A stretch of 64,000 nt of DNA, taken from Lentinula raphanica (taxonomy: Eukaryota; Basidiomycota; Agaricomycetes; Agaricales; Omphalotaceae). Below are positions 1 through 11,050 of this stretch, piece after piece. Numbering within the stretch: position 1 is the stretch's first letter; each line of letters starts with the position of its first letter. The notes below the pieces were generated by a model, which was not told where the DNA came from, ran no database searches, and saw only the letters and a list, made by a program, of their open reading frames with translations. Both the position numbers and the translations under genes were made by a program. The stretch is from contig JANVFP010000015.1 of the NCBI GenBank assembly GCA_027919835.1, positions 62,001-126,000 of the forward strand, read 5' to 3'.

Positions 1-470
1 CTGCAGCAATAGCATTGTCGGGGATGCTGTGTGCATTGTAGAGTAGAATGTTGTCGAGCCGATAGAATAAACCGCACTGGATCAAGAACGGGCGGCTACT
101 CGTAAGCTCGGAGACTGCCGAACACTGTCATGTCACGAGATCAAAAAAGATGTGTCACTACTACGGTGACTTCAACTTCAAGTCTCTTCAAGTTCAACTC
201 AGTGAATCTTGAAGATGTCCAAGGACGCGTACTTTGCACGTTCACGTCTACTTACTTCAACATCCCCAAGGGAAATCCTAATTTCTGAATGTGGCTAAGC
301 TAGTTGTCAGCAATGTGGGCACGAGCTACGCAGGATACGAAGAACAGTTTGTTCGAAATACAATAAATCCTCCCAGTGCACCAACCAGAACGCGACGCGT
401 CCCTTCTATCTTTCTATCCAGAGACGGAGGCCTATAAAAAAGATTTTCTTCAAACCTTCTAACGAAGTTA
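1..470. other. left-edge stretch without a supportable gene
   Basis: No open frame here resembles a known protein, and the short frames overlap each other on both strands. From about 340 the sequence matches the region starting near 1915 (the motifs tcgaaatacaataa and gacagtctgcgtcggtt recur with small changes). This part is therefore the upstream region of duplicated copy A rather than unique DNA. Confidence 0.5.
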
Positions 471-780
471 TGGTGATCGTCGACTCTCTGAATGACAGTC
501 TGCGTCGGTTCGAGGGTTGGGATGACACTGGCATGGGGATTCGCCGGGCTACAGTCTACTACCGTTTGTGGTATCCAGATTCTCCTCTTTTTCAATATTT
601 CGATTGCCCAAGCCCAACATCCTGCCAGTACTTAGAAAGGGTAAGAGACCTATATCCATAATTTTATCTGAGAAGAAATCTCGAAGCTTATTCGGTCCCA
701 CAGATCTTCAGAATTTCCAATATTTAAGACTTCGCGCCTTCCCTTGTCCAAAACCCCCCACCTCTTTCTTTCCTTCCAAC

Positions 781-1589
781 ATGAGTCAACACTCCATACT
801 CGTCCTTTCTCTCTACGAGGAAGATTACTTGTACTCTATCTTCGAACATCTGATGTCGTCGATGCGTGCAGTCGCAACAGTCAAACTAGTCACTAGCGCC
901 GAAGAAGCTCAACGTAGCCTTCTATCCGATACGCCTCCAACCGCAGTGCTCTCCATAGATGCTGCCCCTACCGATGCGAAATACGCTGAGTTTAATAACC
1001 AGCTTGTCCGCTTCGCTAAAGCAGGTGGCACTGTCGTCTTTGGTTGCAATTTCAGCAACCACTTTTCGTTCGACAGAGCCGGTCCTTTCTTTCGTGCATG
1101 GGGTCAGACATGGGATTTGGGAAATTACCATCGCACTACCGTGCATTTGAACAATGACGGCATAGCTGGCATGGCCCTCGCAGGTCTGGAGCCTTCGTAC
1201 AGCGTCAAAGCTTTGAATCTGGTCAATGTGCCTCCGGCTTCGACAGTCTACTCACCTTCGTCGTCTTCTCGGACCCAGACTCACGTCTTTCCTGCTACTT
1301 CCGTTGATACCTCCCAAACGCCTGTTGCATACACAGCGATCGAAGCTGGCTTCATGGGCTATGCCGGGGATGTGAATGCTGAGACTCCTACCACGAAAGC
1401 CATCATGGCAATGCTCCATCTCCCAGTCGATCGAGTAGGTCCCGAGAGGGCAGAATGAATCAACTTCTATATCACGGTCTGAAGTCTTGGGATGATGATG
1501 CATGGGCAAGTTCTATAACTCCTTCTCAATCTTCATTAACTCACTGATGTCTTCAGGACGTTTTGCATGCAATGAACGAGTATCGGTGA
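781..1589 (+). pseudogene. internally deleted copy A of a TPR/CCCH zinc-finger gene
   Basis: The ATG at 781 opens a frame (MSQHSILVLSLYEEDYLYS...) that matches the N-terminal region of the longer gene at 2384/6075-8334 almost residue for residue up to about GPERAE. The frame then stops at 1456-1458. Directly after, the DNA jumps to the extreme 3' end of the longer gene (HGLKSWDDDAW, then DVLHAMNEYR and a stop at 1587-1589). Roughly 1.5 kb that encodes the TPR and both zinc fingers in the longer copy is missing, and the two remaining parts are in different frames. The N-terminal domain resembles nothing I can name. The copy could still yield a short 226-residue protein from 781-1458, but the deletion junction argues for a decaying duplicate. 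Confidence 0.75.
1506..1556 (+). other. candidate GC-AG intron in copy A tail
   Basis: The sequence tgg|gcaagt ... ttcag|gac joins DDDAW to DVLHA. The same unusual GC donor is found at the matching place in copy B (8238-8298), and in both copies the spliced frame runs to a nearby stop. Confidence 0.5.
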
Positions 1590-2383
1590 TGGACTGTGCC
1601 AGCGGTTAGCTTCAAGGGCGATTGGTGCAGTCCAGTACTATATGCTTTCTCCCTCTTCCGTGAAAATTTCTGACTCCAGAAACGTATGCTTTATTATGAT
1701 CAGCGTTCAGATGAGTGGCGACTCGCAGGTCACAAATCGGCTGAACATTCTCCAGCTACAAATTTCTCCAAGTCAGTAAAACTCTAGTTTTTCGAATAAT
1801 TTGCTCGCCTGCTACTGTATGAGAAGTTGATGTACATACCACGACCAAGTTCCACTGTCTAATATTCCAGAATCAATCACTACATAAGTTGCGTTCAAAT
1901 TGAATAACAAAAAGATCAACGCGTTCGAGATACAATAATTCTACCCAGACTCAGTAACTATAACCGGCAGTGAGTCGATTCTCTACACCAGAACGCATCT
2001 CTTCCGATCTATCCAGAGACCTAGTTAGAGATCAAACCAGAATCTCTTCCATCTTGAGTCTGAGGAATTTATCGTGATCGTCAAATCTCTGGATGACAGT
2101 TGGCGTCGGTTTGAAAATATTGCAACTTGGCTGGCATCGGCGGGCTGGTAGCCTGGTTCCCGCACTATTCAAGCCTTCGATTTCCCAATCAATAATGTCT
2201 ACAGTAAGATTTGGTCAGTGACTCGAAGAAGAAAGGGTAAGAAGTCCGTACTTACATAAATTGAAGAAAATCCGGTTCGCGTAAGTATGCTGGCGGCAGC
2301 TACAGATCTTCTGCCAAATTTCCAATATTTAAGACTTCGCGCCTTCCTCTGTCCAAACCCCCATCTCTTTCTTTCCTTCCAAC

Positions 2384-2596
2384 ATGAGCCGACACAGTAT
2401 CCTCGTCCTTTCTCTCTACGAAGAAGATTATATGTATGCTACCTTCGAACATCTGATGTCGTCGATGCGTGCAGTCGCAACAGTCAAACTTGAGATGTGG
2501 GCCATTGCAAAGCATGGCATAAACGAGTCCGAATTAAGGACAGGTCATGATACTGTCCATTGTGCAATACAATGTAGTACATATTACAAAATATGA
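2384..2596 (+). pseudogene. 5' fragment of TPR/CCCH gene copy B, cut by an insertion
   Basis: The frame from the ATG at 2384 (MSRHSILVLSLYEEDYMY...) matches copy A for 35 codons up to VATVKL. Similarity stops abruptly at 2490. The remaining 35 codons to the stop at 2594-2596 come from foreign DNA. The missing continuation (VTSAKEAKSILLSDTPP...) resumes at 6075, so this fragment and 6075-8334 once formed a single gene. The upstream region (about 1915-2383) is similar to that of copy A, which shows the duplication included promoter DNA. Confidence 0.8.
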
Positions 2597-2639
2597 GTTT
2601 GCTGGGAACTCAATAAGCCATACAACAAAGGATATCCAC

Positions 2640-3220
2640 CATAGAGGTTGCCAAGGAAATGAAACAAGCTATGAATGGGCTTCCAGCTTACAGACCAGCA
2701 TCACACTAGAGCTGAGCAGTTGGCTAAGGAGAAGAGCAAATCCAAGGAGGCTTTTGGTAAGTTGTTGAAACATGTGAAGAACCTAAATCAACATAGGCTG
2801 AAGTAGGGGAGCCTGTCAAGCGTAAGGTCAGTGATCAAGAGGCAACGGAGAAGACTGAAAAGAAAGCCAGACATGATTCCGAACTCACCAAATAAGATAA
2901 CGTTTAAGCCGAGCGACAGTTGCAAGACAGCTTGCAGCTCCTGGCAAAAGAGTGTCAGGCATCAGAGGATTTGAAGTTGGCAAAAGACGATGTCATGAGA
3001 TGAGTTGAGACTTGAAGGAATGCCTTGCATAAAGTGGAGAAACGGTCCATGGAAGAGATGGAGAGAGAATTTCGAGGCACCCAGTCCTAAGAACAGCTGA
3101 TATGGGATTCTTTGAAAGCCTGCAGACTTGTAGAGCAGATGAAACTTGAAAGGGAGCTCAGCAATGCCAAAAATGAACTCAACAACACCAAAAGCAAGGT
3201 GGGAAGATTCTTGATACCCA
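2640..3220 (+). pseudogene. degenerate coiled-coil coding relic
   Basis: Plus-strand translation in switching frames gives stretches such as AEQLAKEKSKSKEAF, VKRKVSDQEATEKTEKKA, RQLQDSLQLLAKE and LVEQMKLERELSNAKNEL. They are rich in Lys and Glu with heptad spacing, which fits a coiled coil. Several in-frame stops and frame changes interrupt them, so no intact gene remains. I cannot name the parent protein. It lies inside the 3.58-kb insertion and points away from the neighbouring RRM pseudogene. Confidence 0.35.
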
Positions 3221-3339
3221 TTGAAGGTAGATATATAACATATTCTGATATACACCTACATATAAGATACTTCAGTACGAGTAAATAAGGAGATGATAAG
3301 AAGACAAGCTGCATAGGCTGTTGTCTTCTTATTCTGTGG

Positions 3340-5486
3340 TGTAGACGGAGGTACAGGTGCGCTGTTGCTACTGGTGACGGCACTGCAGTCGTCTTCACTT
3401 CCTCCTCTTCTTCCATACTCTCCAACACCAGTCTGGCATCAGCCAGTTTCGCACAGAAACCCTCCGTTGTTGAAGAGACAGAGTGCACTCTCATTTGGGG
3501 AGACTCATCAATAGCTCCGTGGGTTGTGCTTGTATTTCTGACGGAGAGTTTTCGAATTTGCCTACGGCAGCAGCGATCCGATCACGTTCTGACGTTGGCG
3601 CAACAGATCTTGAGGGTGAGGAGGTATGTGGTGGGGTGGATAGAGAGGCAGCAGTCTTGATTTGATCAACCTCACTCGCGAGCTTCTCTGGATCTTCGAT
3701 CGCCTGAATGATTTTGCCAAGTGAGGTATTAATGAAACTGTCGACGATGCTGTCCACATCCGCAGAGGCGACGTTGCCGAGTGATTTGACGCATTTGTTG
3801 AGCTCTCTGGCGAGCACTTCTTTGCGGACCACAGGGGTAAGAGCAGCCAGGTCGTCGTATCGCATAGGAAGGTTCAGTGTTCCGGAAAGAGCGGCCTGTG
3901 TGAATGCAAAAGAGCACTGAGCAAAATTTTTCACTATGTCGGAGAGAATATCGTATGTTGTAGAAACTCCCGCTTCCTCTCCTGCCTCTGTCTCTCTCAT
4001 GGCCGAATCCAGGAGATCCACCTACACTCCCGAGACTCAGAGTCCGATTTCTTGGACTTGGGCTTCCCCGTCCGGCACCATAACTGTCACCACCCTCGCT
4101 GGCAGTCGGACTAGTGGCTCCACTGGCAGTTCTGGGATGACCGTTACCTCCGCTAGCGAACTGGATAGCAAGTTTCTCCTGGCGCAAAGTTATTCGGGCT
4201 CGTGTAATCGGACGACAACTTGTTTTGAGTCCAACGTGATGCCATTCATGGCGTGCATAGCAGCGGCCGCTGAATCGATGAGTTGAGTATCGAGCTCAAT
4301 AATGCGGCAAGACATGTTAGGACATACCTTGATCGGGTGCTTGATACGAAACAGAGCCAAAGCCACGGCTTTCGCCAGCTTCGTTTCGCATCACACAAGC
4401 ACTAAGAACACCATGATTAAGTCACATCGTACTTGGAGTAGCCGCATGACTGAACCCACCTAACGATTTGTCCAAACTAGATTCAACAGGTATCAGTTAA
4501 TCTCATTCGCCTCAATCGGAAGTGAGATGGTGACTTACCTGACGGAAGTGAGAGAACAACGCGTTCAAATCGATGTCCGGATCCAAGTTCTTGCAGAACA
4601 AATTGCATGGGCCTATCAGCCCACTATGGCTATTGGATCCAGGACCGGACAAAGGCGCGAGTTGGACCTGTTGTCCGGGTCCATGGACAAATTGTGGCGC
4701 AATATGAGGAATAGGCGAGACAGGACTCCTGAGACTGTAATGCAAACGAGGAGGAGAATACGTCGCCGGACTTGAGTACCCAAAAACTGAGGCCAAAGGA
4801 ACAAACGTGGGGGCGTTCGCATTGAAATCATTCAGTCCCAGAAGCCGTCTTTCGTGGTTGATACACCTGCACAGCAATATTCTGACCTTCGACACCAGCG
4901 CAGTGCATAGCCTCCTCTGCACACCGCGCGTCGTCCTCGTTTCAAAACTCGATCATGCCGGTATTGACACCAAAATGGGTTGGGATCCGGACAGACGCGA
5001 GGGCACCGAATGGACGGAAGAGATGGAAGAGGGCAGAGTCGCCAAAGTTGATTGGGAGGTGTTTGACTAGTCTGGGAAGTGCGAATGGAGGAGGGAGAGG
5101 TGTGGGAGGGTTGGTTGGTGGATATGGCGATAACATGGGATGGGCACCTGGTACGCCCAGGAGAGCGCGCGATTGAAGCGTGGCCAGGGCTTTCGGCTGA
5201 TGGAAATGATTTTGAGGATGAGGATGAGCAAGAATCTGTAGATAAACACACCTTTTTCAAGGAATTTGAACTCGATGGTTCCAGAAAGCATGGGACCATT
5301 ATTGTCTCTAGTGATTTTAGGTCTAAAGGGCGCGCAGGTCATGAAAGCCATTCCAAGAGATTCGTCAGAGACAGTCGAAGGAAGATTAGAGATGTATAAT
5401 AGAGGTTTGTGCAGATAAGGATGAGGCTGAGGGCCGGATTCTTGAGGTGTTACTTGGCAGTGATATTCTGGATCCATCTTGATCAC
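3340..5486 (-). pseudogene. PABP-like RRM protein pseudogene with MLLE-like C-terminus
   Basis: Read on the minus strand from the ATG at 5484-5486, this encodes an RRM (LLYISNLPSTVSDESL), a second RRM (ALFHLFRPFGALASVRIP, then NEDDARCAEEAMHCAGVE) and a third (NLFCKNLDPDIDLNALFSHF, RNP1-like RGFGSVSY, then AMHAMNGITLDSKQVVV). A helical C-terminal segment (LAALTPVVRKEVLAREL ... SLGKIIQAIEDPEKL) resembles the MLLE domain of poly(A)-binding proteins. The gene is broken: an in-frame TGA at 4942-4944 inside RRM2, a frame change near 4840, a stop at 4190-4192 next to another frame change, and a further frame change near 4040. No single intron explains all of these. The intact family would be a cytoplasmic mRNA-binding protein, and a functional parent may lie elsewhere in the genome. 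Confidence 0.7.
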
Positions 5487-6074
5487 AGGATGTCAAAAGC
5501 GTGTAAGACCAGCAAAAAATTTGTTTGCGAGAGTGATTAGAAGAGTTTGAACCGTTGAGAGCAAGCCGACAAACTGTGCATGTGAAGCTTGAAGGCTTCA
5601 AGCTCAAGCTTCAAGCCTTGGACGATGGTGGCTTGAGCTGGAAGGCTTCTGCTCGCAATAATTTTTTTCAAGAACGTGATGACTAAGCAGTTGATGTACT
5701 GTCAACTTGCAATCAATGAACAGACAATGAGATTCCAGAACCATTCTTTAATCTACAGTGATTCTTCACGCATTCAAAAGCGACTGTTCTACATCATGGG
5801 CGTGAGGTGCAGAATGAACCCTAGGTCTTGAGCAGTAAGAAGGGATTTGAAAGTTGGAAATATTCAACATCAGCCATATCCGGCTTACGGCTCTTCTAGT
5901 GTGACAAGTCACAAAGAAGATCAGAAGATGGAAGGCCTGTCAAAGTCTGTCACAATGGGGGAACAATGAAATCGTAAACTTTGTGACTTTTGCCTATATA
6001 TGGCAAGCGGATTTCCTTTTATGATACAAAGGACCAGCCATAGAGACGATTCCTCTTTACATTCGGACTCGTAA

Positions 6075-8334
6075 CTAGTCACCAGCGCTAAAGAAGCTAA
6101 AAGTATCCTTCTATCCGATACACCTCCAACCGCAGTGCTCTCCATAGACGCTGCCCCTACCGATGCGAAATACGCTGCGTTGAATTACCAACTTGTCCAC
6201 TTCGCCAAAGCAGGTGGCACTGTCGTCTTTGGCTGTAACTTCAGCAACCACTTTGCATTTGGCAGTGATGGTCCTTTCTTTCGTGCATGGGGTTTGACGT
6301 GGAATTTAGGAGAATACCATCGTACTACCGTGTATTTAAACAAGAACGGTGTACCAGGCATGGCCCTCGCAGGTCTGGAGCCTTCGTACAGCGTCAAAGC
6401 TCTGAATCTGGCCAAGGTTCCTACGAATCTGGCTGTCTACTCACCTTCATCGTCTTCCCGTACCCAGTCTCACGTTTTTCCTCCTACTTCCGTCGACACC
6501 TCTCAAGCGCCTTTTGCATATACAGCGATCGGAGCTGGCTTCATGGGCTATGCCGGTGATGTGAACGCTGAGGCACCTACTACGAAAGTTATTATGGCAA
6601 TGCTCCATCTTTCTGTCGATCAGGTTGGTCCCGATAGAAGGAACCGTAATCCCCCGAGTCGCCCCATGTTTGGTCCAGGATGGTTCAACGGTGGTACTGA
6701 CACCTCCTCGGTGCAGTAAGTAATCTCTGTCTTCGATTCATCTGAATGGCTCATCGTATGTCAGATATATTCCTGAACCAGTCCGCGTCATCCCTTCGAG
6801 GGTGACGCCGACCACTCCTCGCCCCAGGGAGGCGGAGGTGGAAGCCCGAGCAGCACGACGTAAGATAGTTGATCAAAGGAAAAGGGAGGCTGCTGATGAA
6901 GTTAAGGAAAAGGTATGTTTGCATGATGAAGAAATACTAATATACGATAACATCGAACATCGGCAGGGCAATGATCTCTTCAAGGTTGGAAATTACGATG
7001 AAGCAGTCAAGCTCTACAAACAAGCTTCCAAAATTTACAAGCCGCTCCCAGCGTATATGCTCAATCTTGCTGCTGCCTATATCAAGCTGGAACGGTCAGT
7101 CACTGTCTGCCTGATCATTCTCCTCTCGATATGAGATTGAACAATGTACAGCTGGTCTGAAGCAGAAATAGCAGCCGATGATGCTATTCTCGTGGACCCA
7201 ACGCTTCTGAAGGCTTACTTCCGTCGTGCTAGAGCTCGCAAGTGTGATGGCAAATATGTCGGTGCTATACGTGGTCAGATCCAACTCATACCTTTCGTCA
7301 AATCATCCACTTATTCAAACCCTTATCTTGCAGATATCAAACAATGCCTCAAGATGTCTCCTAATTGCGCTGACTTCAAGACTGAATTAGCAGCCACGAG
7401 AAGAGAACGCGATGCGAAAAACGGGTTCGACGGAGACAAATATGAAGCCGAGGACGAGAAAAATGAGGACTCTGAAGACCGTCGCTACAAAGCGAGCTTG
7501 ATGTTTGGCTTGGGACGTGAATTCATCCCCGAAAGCACGTTGCATGTTCTGGATTGTCCATCTGATTCAGAGGACTATGAACATCAAGGCCGCAAGGACC
7601 GACAGGTCAAGTCTCCTTGTCGCAACTACAATCACGAAGGCTGTCAACTTGGAAAAGGGTGTCGTTACAAGCATGCGCCCGACGGCCGAAGTGTTAGAGA
7701 TGAATTGTAGGCTTATAGACACTGCGTATGTGCTGGTCACCACTGATCTAAGTTGTTTTCAGGGGCCGAAATGTCTGTCTGCATTTCCTCATCAACCGCT
7801 GCAAATCTGGAGACGAATGCTCGTATGCACACGAGAAACTATATCTCCCTTCGAATGGGTGGTGGAATGACGAGAACCTCGGAGGCTGGCAAGAGCTCTA
7901 TGACTTTGTCAACCAAGAGTTGGCCGATGGTGGATTCGACCGAATTGGCAGCGCCATGAATGGTACTGCGGATATCTGGCGAATTCGTACAAATCTGGAT
8001 TTATTGGTGAAGGATTGGACTCGCGCAACCGAAGGCAGCTTGTATCAGTCTCCAGATGAGCACAATAACGATGAGGAGGACGATGATGATGATGATGACA
8101 ACAACGACTCTGAGGACGGGGAGGACTGGAGCCACGAAAAGGAGATGGAAGAAAGGGAACGAAACATGGGATTCAGCGATCTGGAATTAAATGAGCTTTT
8201 ATCTCATGGGTTGAAGCCTTGGGATGATGATGCATGGGCAAGTTTTATAACTTCCTCTCAAGCTGCAGTGTACATCCTTGACTCACTGATATCTTCAGGA
8301 TGTTTTGCATGCAATTCGGAACGATCATGCGTGA
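6075..8334 (+). pseudogene. 3' part of TPR/CCCH gene copy B (TPR plus two CCCH fingers)
   Basis: This resumes the frame lost at 2490 (VTSAKEAKSILLSDTPP...), but an in-frame TAA (6072-6074) sits just upstream, so only internal starts are possible. After the N-terminal domain come short introns, a charged helix (EAEVEARAARRKIVDQRKRE) and a TPR-like region (GNDLFKVGNYDEAVKLYKQA ... AAYIKLERWSEAEIAADDAI ... AYFRRARARKCDGKYVGA). Two CCCH zinc fingers follow: CRNYNHEGCQLGKGCRYKH (C-x7-C-x5-C-x3-H) and CLHFLINRCKSGDECSYAH (C-x8-C-x5-C-x3-H). Then an acidic run (about 8068-8124) leads to the WDDDAW|DVLHA end at 8334. TPRs bind proteins and CCCH fingers often bind RNA, so the intact gene probably acted in mRNA biology. 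If an internal start is used, a truncated protein with both fingers could still be made. Confidence 0.75.
8238..8298 (+). other. candidate GC-AG intron in copy B
   Basis: tgg|gcaagt ... ttcag|gatgtt splices DDDAW to DVLHAIRNDHA and a stop at 8332-8334. Reading through instead gives an unrelated tail to 8456. The spliced end is similar to that of copy A, which favours splicing. Confidence 0.5.
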
Positions 8335-8708
8335 TGGGCTCACCAGTGGCGATTGGAACAACCTACTACATAGCGCTTTCTTCCGCCGTGAGACTTCTTC
8401 AAGCAACGTATACGTTATCAACGTCCAACTGGCAAGGAGGTCATGGACCTAGCTGAACATTCCTCAGTCACAAGCTTCAACTATAGTCTTTCGAATATCT
8501 GGCTCGTTCAACCAAGTAACTTCTCTCCACTTTTATCACTAGTTATTTCTACTCGCTCGCCAGTGTATGAGTAGCTGATGTACATACCAAGTGAATGTGT
8601 CTAATATCTCAGAATAATTTACATGACAGCGACACCGACCAACTTCAGTTTGCAGTCGTTCTTCTCAGTTTACTTACAACAATCAGAACAGTGTTGTATG
8701 CTGATTCG
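8335..8708. other. intergenic, 3' end of duplicated unit
   Basis: The piece up to about 8620 matches 1590-1880 downstream of copy A (for example tgatgtacataccaa and the aatatctcagaat-like stretch). The duplicated unit therefore included downstream DNA. No gene is visible here. Confidence 0.5.
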
Positions 8709-11050
8709 TCAGGCGATCAAAAATGCTGCAACCGTACCCCAACAAGCCATCACTATCCCTAGTCCTAGTATCAACCCGTCGAGAACATTGCACTTCCTCT
8801 CGATTGCCACCTTCGCTGCGACAGGCCCGATAATACAGATTATGAATGCTGAGAACGACCCGAGGAAAGCCATTAGTGCACTGAATTCCGGAACGGCTAC
8901 AGACACGGCGACAGAAGCAACCGTCACGATAATTCGCTGCATGCGACCCAAGAGAGCCTTGAATGACCAAGGAACGGGAGACGACATTTTGATTGCCATG
9001 TCTTCTGGAGATGCGGCGGGTGATTCAAGGCCAATCAATACCTCGAGGACCGCGTTAAGCTAGCAAGATAAGGTACAATGTAAGTTTGACTTGCGGATTC
9101 TGTTAGAAGGAAACGTACTGGTTGTGTGGTAAGCGCAAACTTGGATCTGTTTCGACTCTATGTTCAAAACACGCGCCTCGGAGTAACATAGTATTGATTC
9201 ACGTACAAAGGACTAACGACCAGCATCCATAACACCGCCTGATTCATGATAGGATTGTATCCAGGTGTTTTCAAAAGGTCCATGCTGATCTACATGTAAA
9301 ACTGATGTTAAATGTGGTGTCAACAAGATGGAACTAAGAGACGCTAACCTCATCGCTCACGTTAGGACCAAACATAAGGTATCCTACATAGCCTATAAGC
9401 GCATAGATGGTGGTGGCGACAAGCTATATCATAATGTGTTCGTTTAAATCCTCAAACTCTTGTGATAATTAAGGTAACACGCACAAAGGCCCAATTGATC
9501 ATGGTGTCGAATTCCTCGGGGTTAACCATATCTCGTGCAAGAGATGGTATAACTGCGTGTCCTGAGAACTAGTGAAGAGAGAGAGGTCAGAACACATTCA
9601 TCAGATAGACCGGATACATTGTACGTACCCCCGCCATGAATAATCCATATGCAATACCCAAATTGGCCCAGCTCGAGATTGTGAATGAGGTTTCAGCGGG
9701 TGTTCGTAGGCTTCCGGGAGAATCTGGCTTTGATAAACCGTCGTACAGTATTACGACAACCATCATGATTGTGGATATGATACCCAGAATCGAGGTGTAC
9801 GACAAGAGGGATAGTGGTAAAAATACCATTGGAATCAAACTGCGAAGTCAACGGTCAATGGGACAGGTAGATAGAGACCGAGGGGAACGTACAGAAGCAA
9901 GCCCCATAGTTTGTAAGTGTCAGAGGTATACTTGGGTATGATAACATGCAAGGAATCGGCGTACAAGGTCACTAGAATGACACTGGACCCTGATTTATCA
10001 GCGCTCAAGAACCAGAATTCTTGAGTTACATACCTGACTGCGAATAGTTCGAGACAAAACATGATGCTGATGACAACGGTGGATCTAGCTCCAAAGGCTT
10101 TTCTACCTACGTCGGCGTAAGAACGAAGCCTAGGATCCGCTAGAATGATATGAGCGAGTAGCTTGGCTCTATGAAGAGCTCAGATATCATCGTGTAATAA
10201 AGGTGAATTTTGCACGTACGTGTAACAACTGATTAAACCGTACAAGATGATAAGAATTGTACCAGCAATCCAACCAGCGTACGCGAAAGCTAATGGTTCA
10301 GACAGCATTCCGATTCCTAGTAGAATCGCGATTGAATTGAAAAGCTGAGTGTATCGTTCATTCAATCGTGAGGCAGTCCTGAGCATTGATCACCTAACGT
10401 ACCGTTTGGCCAAAAGTACTTTGTCCACCAAGATGTTGCTTGGATTCTGCCTTGGTTGTCGCGGACAATCTCCTAACGGGACCGGTGTGAGACGCGTCTC
10501 CTGAGTCGCTGAGTCCATAAGATGACCCTTCAGTGGGTGCGGGGGTACTACGAGTTCCGCTGGCGGTAGAAAGACGGGACGTTTTTGATTTCAGGAGAGG
10601 AGTTCCTTCGTGAACCTGAGGTGGTCGACGTTCTGCACGTCGTCGAGGACTTGGAAACGATGAAGCAAGTGGTGTTTCGGTAGTTGTTTGGGTGTTTTCA
10701 AAATCATCCCATTGGAATTGGTCCACGAAGACATTATGATCGTCCTGGGATGAGGGTACGGTCGGCGTTGGTAAATTTTCTTCTTCGAGATCGTCAGGTT
10801 CCTCCTCCTCCTCAAATGTGCTACCGATCAGGGCCTCTTCATCTATTTCATCGGACTCGTCTGAGACTGAAGCAACAGTAGAGCCTACTGCCAAGTATTG
10901 TGCTCGACGATCTGTGAAGGTGAACAGAAAAATGAGCAATAGGGAAGAGTGAAGTATTTTTTTTACGTACAGGAAGCTATCACTTCGCGGACACTACTTC
11001 CACTGACGGGTGTTCCAAAACTGAAGCTTCCACTTCTCCAGGACGACATT
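8709..11050 (-). CDS. AVT-type vacuolar amino acid transporter
   Basis: Ten or so exons on the minus strand encode an amino-acid/auxin permease family (PF01490) protein. Exon 1 begins at 11050 (MSSWRSGSFSFGTP...). Its junction with the next exon gives VREVIASYRRAQYLAVG, which fixes the start. The N-terminal half is hydrophilic and acidic (EEEEEPDDLEEENLP). The hydrophobic core begins with LFNSIAILLGIGMLSEPLAF and AYAGWIAGTILIILYGLI, then PMVFLPLSLLSYTSILGI, an FSGHAVIPSLARDM-type loop near 9550 and ATTIYALIGYVGYLMFG. The last exon has VASVAVSVAVPEFSALMAF and ends AAFLIA, stop at 8709-8711. This layout is typical of yeast Avt1/Avt3-type carriers, which move neutral amino acids across the vacuolar membrane. 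The exact member and substrate cannot be told from sequence. Confidence 0.85.

Larger units (their letters stand above)
2491..6072. other. 3.58-kb insertion splitting the TPR/CCCH gene
   Basis: Both borders were found by aligning copy B to copy A. Copy B leaves the shared sequence after caaact (2485-2490) and rejoins it at aactagtcac (6073-6082). The 4-bp string AACT sits on both sides and may be a target-site duplication. A perfect 12-bp inverted repeat, acgagtccgaat, lies at 2523-2534 and, inverted, at 6061-6072, the extreme right end. The left copy is 32 bp inside the left border, so these are not textbook terminal repeats. The cargo is a minus-strand RRM pseudogene and a plus-strand coiled-coil relic. 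No transposase is recognisable. Confidence 0.65.

Noticed and set aside
5579..5660. aagcttgaag/cttcaagc cluster as a hairpin regulatory element
   Set aside because: The repeats are direct and imperfect rather than a clean inverted pair, and they lie inside decayed insertion DNA.
9587..9941. Plus-strand frame inside the transporter gene
   Set aside because: It is antisense to exons that clearly encode membrane helices of the AVT-type carrier.
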